DNA of 64,000 nucleotides from NCBI RefSeq assembly GCF_030506285.1, contig NZ_CP119422.1, positions 1,178,001 to 1,242,000 of the forward strand. Direction: 5' to 3'. Position numbers and translations under genes: made by a program. A model generated the notes under the pieces. It was not told where the DNA came from and ran no database searches. It saw only the letters and a list, made by a program, of their open reading frames with translations. Positions 59,003-64,000 of this stretch are shown here, piece after piece. Position 1 is the stretch's first letter. Every line of letters starts with the position of its first letter. The DNA is from Catalinimonas niigatensis. GTDB lineage: Bacteria; Bacteroidota; Bacteroidia; Cytophagales; Cyclobacteriaceae.

Positions 59003-59728
59003 TTAGGAAGTAGGTAGATCGCTACCATCAATTTTTGTGACAATAAAATCCGAAGCGGCTTTGAGCACTACATCCGTCGTAAATGCTCTGTCCAGTCCAT
59101 TTTCATCTATCACATCATCTCCGGCAAAGGAGGTAGGATCATCATCAAACACCGAACGGATAGCCGCCGCGTGACGTGCTTCTACCGACACGATCTTGCC
59201 TGCAATCAGGAGAAAGTCGGGATTTTCCAGCAGCTTACCCGCGCCATTGTAGGCGGCCACTCCCAGGTCCTCAAAAGTTTTGGCTGCACCAAGTATGCTG
59301 CTTCTGCTGCTAAAGTCTATGGCACTAAAGTCAAATTCCAATGCTGGAATCGCTTTGTCAGCCAGCACAGCTTTAAAAAATTCCCGGTGCACTACTTCAT
59401 GCTTGTACAAATCCATCAGGATGGTTTGCTCCTCCTGCGAAAAGTCGCAATTGGCCGAAATGACCAGGGTATAAAAAGCGGCTTCTAATTGCTCAAGTGC
59501 ATAAGCATAATTCAAAACACCAATATCGCCGGTACCTAAGCTTATTTCATCCGGCTTTGGCTTGGGCTTTTGTGGCAGATAATCATAAAACTCTTCGCAG
59601 CCGGAAAGCAGGATACCCGCAGTAGCCAAGGAAGCTCCCCCGTATTTCAGGAATGATCTTCGTGACCTATTGTTATTCGGGTCGGGACTTGCACCTTTTT
59701 GATTAAAATTGATAGTAGCATTGGACAT
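59003..59728 (-). CDS. Tat-exported ferritin-like lipoprotein (PCC13-62-like), first of pair
   Basis: The 241-residue protein has a clear twin-arginine signal (NRSRRSFLKYGGASLATAG, residues 21-40) ending in a lipobox (ILLSGCEE), so it is exported folded and lipid-anchored. The mature part is ferritin-like: YALEQLEAAFYTLVI, LYKHEVVHREFFKAVL and IVSVEARHAAAIRSVF hold the Glu/His ligands. Folded export suggests the metal is loaded in the cytoplasm. The second gene follows at 19 bp with the same fold, so the two may act as a hetero-oligomer in the periplasm. Confidence 0.88.
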   Translation of the reverse strand: MSNATINFNQKGASPDPNNNRSRRSFLKYGGASLATAGILLSGCEEFYDYLPQKPKPKPDEISLGTGDIGVLNYAYALEQLEAAFYTLVISANCDFSQEEQTILMDLYKHEVVHREFFKAVLADKAIPALEFDFSAIDFSSRSSILGAAKTFEDLGVAAYNGAGKLLENPDFLLIAGKIVSVEARHAAAIRSVFDDDPTSFAGDDVIDENGLDRAFTTDVVLKAASDFIVTKIDGSDLPTS

Positions 59729-60672
59729 AATAAACCTCCAGGTTTAGGTTAGAAAAATAAATAATTGATGTGTTTTATATGCTTATGTAGATTCCTTGCC
59801 TCGCTATGCTCATTGGAGAAGACATGTAAACAAGAAATAGAAGTGCAGGCCGCAGAATGTTCAAAAAGTTGCATAGGTTTAAGGTTTGTATAGGTTGAAC
59901 TGCCTTTCAAACATGCGTCAACATTTCAAACCTTTCTGCTCTCGCCTGTTTTATCGGACATTCAGCATACTTACGCACTAAGTCCTGCAAGTGGATTTAC
60001 CTGTGCGCAAAATTTATATTGTAGACACCTATGCGGATAGTCAAACTGGCTTGAATTAGTCATTGGGAATTTTGCCAAACCTCTGAGGAAGGGTTTATTG
60101 TCATTGGAATTGATGAATAGCTCGCTATGGAGCCTCCACGACGCTTCGGAAGGTCTGCCAAAGTAGGCTGGACCCTCTATGACCATTTGGAGAGATGGGC
60201 AAATCACTATAGAGCCTCCAGACTATAGAGCCTCCAGAATGACTTGGCGGTACTGACAAACGACTATAGAGCCTCCAGAATGACTTGGCAGTACTGACAA
60301 ATGACTATGGAGCCTCCAGAATGACCTGGCAGTACTGACAAATGACTATGGAGCCTCCAGAATGACTTGGCAGTGCTACCCAGCCCCTATTTAGGCTAAA
60401 TAATGATTCGCTTCCATTTTTCTTACCGTCTGAAGCCTAAGTATAAAGGGTATCAAATCAGGCAATAGGCTCAGGATGGTATTCAGTCAGAGGTTTCCAG
60501 AGCCAGCTATGTTATCATTTCTTTTGATACAGCAAATCATCACAAAATAAGGGTTCGCCATTTTTTGACTTCTATTACTAATTTGAAATGGCAGCGACTG
60601 AGCAGGATGCATAGGTTACGATTTAGGTCTAACTATTCCACCACGTCGCTGTTATGGTTAAAAAAAGCTATT
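59729..60672. other. Long non-coding region with a tandem repeat array
   Basis: No convincing protein frame exists in these 944 bp. The left third is ordinary AT-rich DNA with the ferritin operon promoter side. The middle (60100-60375) holds degenerate then exact 41-bp repeats; a diverged half-unit, CTATGGAGCCTCCACGACG, appears at about 60123. The right part leads to the alpha/beta hydrolase start at 60673; an in-frame ATG at 60565 exists but lies before the signal peptide. Confidence 0.5.
60206..60374. repeat. 41-bp direct tandem repeat, about four units
   Basis: The motif ACTATRGAGCCTCCAG recurs at 60206, 60222, 60263, 60304 and 60345. The last four are exactly 41 bp apart and the first is a 16-bp partial copy. 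Each unit continues with AATGACYTGGCRGTACTGAC; units two and three contain the palindrome CAGTACTG. As 41 is not a multiple of three, the array cannot encode a repeated protein motif. There are no unique spacers, so it is not a CRISPR array. Confidence 0.85.
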
Positions 60673-61668
60673 ATGAAACATACTTTATTTTTTCTTCTAT
60701 ACTTTTTCACAGCATTTTTTACCCTACATGCACAGGATGTAAGACCGCTGGGCATCGCTTTAGAAAATTTTGACTATCCTTTTCCGGTAGATTATATACA
60801 ATTAGAGTTGCAGGGCGAGCCTCTTAAAATGGCTTATATGGATGTGCAGCCTGAGCAGGCCAATGGCAAGACCGTCATGCTATTGCATGGTAAAAACTTT
60901 TGTGGTGCTTACTGGGAGCAAACTGCCCGTGACCTCAGCGAGGCAGGTTATCGGGTGATTATCCCTGATCAGATTGGCTTTGGTAAATCTTCCAAGCCGG
61001 TAGATTTGCAGTACACTTTTCATCTATTAGCGCAAAACACCAAAAAGCTACTGGATAGCCTGGGCGTAGACAAGACTTCGGTCCTGGGTCATTCTATGGG
61101 CGGCATGGTGGCTACCCGCTTTGTGTTGATGTATCCTGAAGTTGTAGATAAATTTATTCTGGAGAATCCTATCGGCTTAGAAGACTGGAAAGTAAAAGTA
61201 CCTTACCATTCGGTTGAGTACTGGTATGAGCAGGAGCTTAAAAAAGATTATGAAAGTATCAGGCAGTATCAGTTGCAAAGCTATTATGATGGCAAGTGGC
61301 AACCCAAATACGATCGCTGGGTCAATATGCTGGCAGGATGGACGCTCAGTCCGCAATACCCTCGGGTAGCCTGGAATGCCGCCTTGACCTACGACATGAT
61401 CTTTACCCAGCCGGTGGTATATGAATTTGAGCATGTGGAAGCGCCTACACTGCTGATCATCGGGCAGAGAGACCGTACTGCTTTGGGCAAAAACTGGGTG
61501 AGCGAAGAAGTAAAACAAACGCTGGGCAACTATCCGGCCTTGGGAAAAGCCACTGCTGAAAAAATTCCCAATGCACAGCTGGTAGAGCTAGATAATGTAG
61601 GGCATTTACCCCACATAGAAGCCTATGATAAGTTTATTGAGCCACTGATTTCCTTTTTGAATGAATAG
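60673..61668 (+). CDS. Secreted alpha/beta hydrolase
   Basis: ATG at 60673 is preferred over 60565 because a signal peptide follows at once (FFLLYFFTAFFTLHAQ). The 331-residue protein has the alpha/beta hydrolase triad: Ser in VLGHSMGGMVAT (about residue 140), Asp in IIGQRDRTALG (about 272) and His in VGHLPHIEAY (about 314), with the oxyanion segment MLLHGKNFCGAYW. The N-terminal PDQIGFGKSSKP motif is common in epoxide hydrolase/haloalkane-type members. Substrate unknown. It is convergent with the zinc peptidase gene, only 15 bp away. Confidence 0.9.
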   Translation: MKHTLFFLLYFFTAFFTLHAQDVRPLGIALENFDYPFPVDYIQLELQGEPLKMAYMDVQPEQANGKTVMLLHGKNFCGAYWEQTARDLSEAGYRVIIPDQIGFGKSSKPVDLQYTFHLLAQNTKKLLDSLGVDKTSVLGHSMGGMVATRFVLMYPEVVDKFILENPIGLEDWKVKVPYHSVEYWYEQELKKDYESIRQYQLQSYYDGKWQPKYDRWVNMLAGWTLSPQYPRVAWNAALTYDMIFTQPVVYEFEHVEAPTLLIIGQRDRTALGKNWVSEEVKQTLGNYPALGKATAEKIPNAQLVELDNVGHLPHIEAYDKFIEPLISFLNE

Positions 61669-61683
61669 TTTGTCAGCTATTCA

Positions 61684-62523
61684 TTAGAGGTTAGTGGCAT
61701 TAAAAGTATCTCCCTGATTTATGTCGCCGGTTTCATATCCTTTTTTAAACCAGCGCATACGTTGCTCGGAGGTACCGTGGGTAAAAGCATCGGGTACCAC
61801 TTGTCCCTGAGATTGTTTTTGTAAGCGGTCATCGCCAATGGCATTGGCAGCGTTGAGGGCTTCTTCAATATCTCCTTCCTGTAAAATGTCTGAAATCTGA
61901 TCGGCATGATGTGCCCATAGACCGGCAAAGAAATCAGCTTGTAATTCCAGCTTTACCGAAAGCCGGTTGTACTCCGCCTCACTCAACTGATTGCGCTGAG
62001 ACTGTACCTGTCGGCTGATGCCCAGTAAATTCTGGACATGATGTCCTACTTCATGGGCTACTACATAGGCCATTGCAAAATCTCCTCCTGCACCCAGCCG
62101 CTGGCTCAATGTCTGCTGAAAGCTCAGGTCTATATACACCTGCTGATCAGCCGGGCAGTAGAAGGGGCCGGTCGCTGCCTGGGCAGAACCACAGGCCGAC
62201 TGATCACTTCCTGAAAATAATACCAGCGTAGGCTCCTGGTACTGTCTCCCTTGTTGTTGAAAAACCTGGTTCCAGACATCTTCTGTATCGGCTAGAACCA
62301 CCGTGACAAATTCTGCCAACTCATTTTCCTCCGCACTGGGAGCCTGCGTAGTCGTAGATTGTTGGGTAGCTACATTGATCAAGTCTGAAGGGTCACCTCC
62401 AAATAATAAAGACAATACAATGAGTACTACAGTACCCAGGCCGCCACCTACGGCTATGGTTTTACCACGACTACCCCGTCGATCATCGACATTGGTACTC
62501 TGACGTCTGCCTTTCCAGCGCAT
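61684..62523 (-). CDS. Neutral zinc metallopeptidase, YpfJ family
   Basis: The 279-residue protein has a single membrane anchor after a basic N-terminus (TIAVGGGLGTVVLIVLSLLFG, residues 21-41), a Gln/Thr-rich linker, and a metzincin-like zinc site, AYVVAHEVGHHVQNLLG (HExxH, about residue 160), with QADFFAGLWAHHADQ supplying further ligands. FTHGTSEQRMRWFKKGYETG near the C-terminus is typical of the YpfJ family. It is a periplasmic-facing putative protease; substrates are unknown. It stands between two secreted alpha/beta hydrolase genes. Confidence 0.93.
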   Translation of the reverse strand: MRWKGRRQSTNVDDRRGSRGKTIAVGGGLGTVVLIVLSLLFGGDPSDLINVATQQSTTTQAPSAEENELAEFVTVVLADTEDVWNQVFQQQGRQYQEPTLVLFSGSDQSACGSAQAATGPFYCPADQQVYIDLSFQQTLSQRLGAGGDFAMAYVVAHEVGHHVQNLLGISRQVQSQRNQLSEAEYNRLSVKLELQADFFAGLWAHHADQISDILQEGDIEEALNAANAIGDDRLQKQSQGQVVPDAFTHGTSEQRMRWFKKGYETGDINQGDTFNATNL

Positions 62524-62611
62524 AGTATAAAAAATTAAGGGTTGGCTAAATTATATTATGAAATATAACCATTCCGGATGCAATTGTTCTAAAATTTCAG
62601 TAGTTGTTTTT

Positions 62612-63481
62612 TTACTGAGAGTCCGGCACAAAGCTGGGCGAACCTTCCAGATACCCCAGGGATTGTAAAAACTGATCGGTACGATATAAAGTCTCATAAA
62701 AATACCTGCCCTCTTCCCTGTTCAGGTTGAAAAAACCATGAGTCAGATCTTCATATGCATATACCTGATTGGGAATCAATAAGGCATCCAGTTTGGCTTT
62801 CATCGCCTGAATGTTGGAATAAGGCACCGTAGTATCAGCCTTGCCATGAAAAATCAGCGTAGGCGGCATGTTGATCTGCATCCTGTGGTAGGGAGATAAA
62901 AGTAAAGTATCACTACCCACTGCCTTGGCTCCAAATCCTTCAGAAGTCGTGTTGACCACCGGGTTGAACAGCAAAAGTGCATCGGGCATCGGGCTTAGTG
63001 ATAAATCATCCTGCGGATCATTGAAATCATGAAGCGTAGCCGTGCTCAAAGCGAGATGTCCCCCGGCAGAGCCTCCTCCCGCAGCCAGGCGACTGGTATC
63101 TATGCCGAGTTCACCTGCATGTAATTTCACATATCGCATGGCTGAGCGCGCATCCATCACCGCCTGCTGCGGTGTAGTGCCATGTTCGTTTTCGATCCGA
63201 TAATCCGGCGTAATGACGATCATTCCCCGCGAAGCCAGGTATTTACTTTGCGGAGCAAAATGCGCACGGCTCCCTCCCACCCATCCGCCTCCGAAGAAGA
63301 ATACCACAGCCGGTAGTTTTCCGGCTGTGTAGTCTTCAGGATAGTAAACATCCAGTGAAAGTTCAGCTTCGGGAGTAGACTTATAGATAACATTGACCAG
63401 CTTGTAAGGGGTGGAACTCAAATCTTGGGTATAAGCGTTGAAACTATAGGAAAAAGTGGCTAGAAAAAGGATTATTCGCAT
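62612..63481 (-). CDS. Secreted alpha/beta hydrolase (BD-FAE-like esterase/lipase)
   Basis: ATG at 63481 gives a standard signal peptide (IILFLATFSYSFNAYTQ); in-frame ATGs at 63502 and 63559 are alternatives. The 289-residue mature-length protein has the hormone-sensitive-lipase-like oxyanion motif FFFGGGWVGG (about residue 63), nucleophile Ser in AAGGGSAGGHLAL (about 137), Asp in IFHGKADTTVPYS and His in DLTHGFFNL. This is the carbohydrate-esterase-like group often found with polysaccharide genes, removing acyl groups from sugars. It is 88 bp upstream of the zinc peptidase gene on the same strand. Confidence 0.9.
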   Translation of the reverse strand: MRIILFLATFSYSFNAYTQDLSSTPYKLVNVIYKSTPEAELSLDVYYPEDYTAGKLPAVVFFFGGGWVGGSRAHFAPQSKYLASRGMIVITPDYRIENEHGTTPQQAVMDARSAMRYVKLHAGELGIDTSRLAAGGGSAGGHLALSTATLHDFNDPQDDLSLSPMPDALLLFNPVVNTTSEGFGAKAVGSDTLLLSPYHRMQINMPPTLIFHGKADTTVPYSNIQAMKAKLDALLIPNQVYAYEDLTHGFFNLNREEGRYFYETLYRTDQFLQSLGYLEGSPSFVPDSQ

Positions 63482-63676
63482 ACTACGATTATTGAAATTC
63501 ATCCTAAATAAGGGTAAATATTTTACTATTTCCCAATTTGAGGCTAACTTACCGCACAATATGAAATTCGGAGATTCTTTAACTAAAATAGGCTTTCCAT
63601 AGTACTTTTAGGTTTCTGGAATCACAATTTTTTGATTAGTTTTCATTTTCTAATATCACTAAAAACCTTCACAAGC

Positions 63677-64000
63677 ATGGCTTTTGACATTGACATGATC
63701 AAAGATGTGTACGCCCGTATGGGTGACCGTATTGATAAAGCAAGAAAGATTGTAGGTCGTCCTCTGACCTTCACTGAAAAGATATTGTACTCCCACTTAT
63801 ATACAGGAGAGCCCAAAGAAGCGTATGGCAGAGGCAAAGACTACGTTGATTTTCAACCGGACCGGGTGGCGATGCAGGATGCGACGGCACAAATGGCTCT
63901 CCTGCAATTTATGCAGGCTGGTAAAGACCAGGCGGCTGTTCCTTCTACCGTACACTGCGATCACCTGATCCAGGCGAAAGTAGGTGCCATACAAGACCTT
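63677..64000 (+). CDS. Aconitate hydratase, N-terminal 108 residues (cut by window end)
   Basis: From ATG at 63677 the frame is open to the window edge. It reads [52 protein letters not shown] and [16 protein letters not shown], matching the N-terminal domain of mitochondrial-type aconitase, including the [11 protein letters not shown] segment and HCDHLI that contribute to the active site. It converts citrate to isocitrate in the TCA cycle. The Fe-S Cys ligands lie further on, outside the window. Confidence 0.93.
   Translation, partial: MAFDIDMIKDVYARMGDRIDKARKIVGRPLTFTEKILYSHLYTGEPKEAYGRGKDYVDFQPDRVAMQDATAQMALLQFMQAGKDQAAVPSTVHCDHLIQAKVGAIQDL

Noticed and set aside
59971-60207. Open 78-codon frame on the minus strand near the repeats
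   Set aside because: It runs into degenerate repeat DNA, has no recognisable motif, and the 41-bp period is not compatible with coding.
60206-60374. CRISPR array
   Set aside because: Units are contiguous with no unique spacers, and no cas genes are present.

Overview
The window reads as chromosomal DNA of a free-living, probably marine Bacteroidota bacterium of the Cytophagales type. Support comes from a SusC/SusD pair, two 287-residue Bacteroidota-type primary-like sigma factors, many lipoproteins with a Cys lipobox, a perfect Bacteroidota promoter (TTTG-N20-TAnnTTTG) at 14460-14491, sulfatases, and very few Shine-Dalgarno-like sites. The genus cannot be fixed from this stretch alone. I saw no rRNA, tRNA, CRISPR array, phage or transposase gene.

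Left part (1-25.9 kb): glycan uptake and sugar chemistry. A minus-strand operon runs SusC, SusD, then a very large VCBS/ASPIC-UnbV lipoprotein cut by the window edge. Next to it are a multidomain secreted ThuA / beta-propeller / HEAT / cupredoxin protein and a divergent GH127-type arabinofuranosidase. A complete tripartite RND efflux operon (adaptor, pump, outer-membrane factor) follows and ends in a good terminator. Then come a membrane-anchored aspartic protease-like protein, a Gfo/Idh/MocA oxidoreductase with a ketose-3-epimerase-like protein, and a divergent AraC regulator.

Middle part (25.9-36 kb): transcription and stress genes. Two closely related sigma-70 genes lie in inverted orientation about 6.4 kb apart and share exact 59- and 53-bp tracts. 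Between them are a FabH-like ketosynthase, a NYN/LOTUS-like RNA-binding protein, a cold-shock protein, a GroEL without GroES and without the GGM tail, and a PAS histidine kinase.

Central metabolism (35-55 kb): a sulfatase gene broken by one missing base; acetate kinase and, 7.5 kb away, phosphotransacetylase; a KDGal kinase/KDPG-type aldolase pair; an amidohydrolase; a MntA/HepT-type nucleotidyltransferase-HEPN pair followed by an unexplained GC-rich foldable segment; an intact sulfatase; a probable diadenylate cyclase with an unusual N-terminal sensor; a secreted protein of the mislabelled 'asparagine synthetase B' family; and a divergent three-gene set (IlvD/Edd dehydratase, FAH-family dehydratase, ketoglutarate-semialdehyde dehydrogenase) that fits the Weimberg oxidation of pentonates to 2-oxoglutarate.

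Right part (55-64 kb): a large GAF/PAS orphan histidine kinase, two tandem exported ferritin-like proteins, a 41-bp tandem repeat array in a long non-coding gap, two secreted alpha/beta hydrolases flanking a YpfJ-type zinc peptidase, and the beginning of aconitase. All calls come from reading motifs by eye; no database search was possible.
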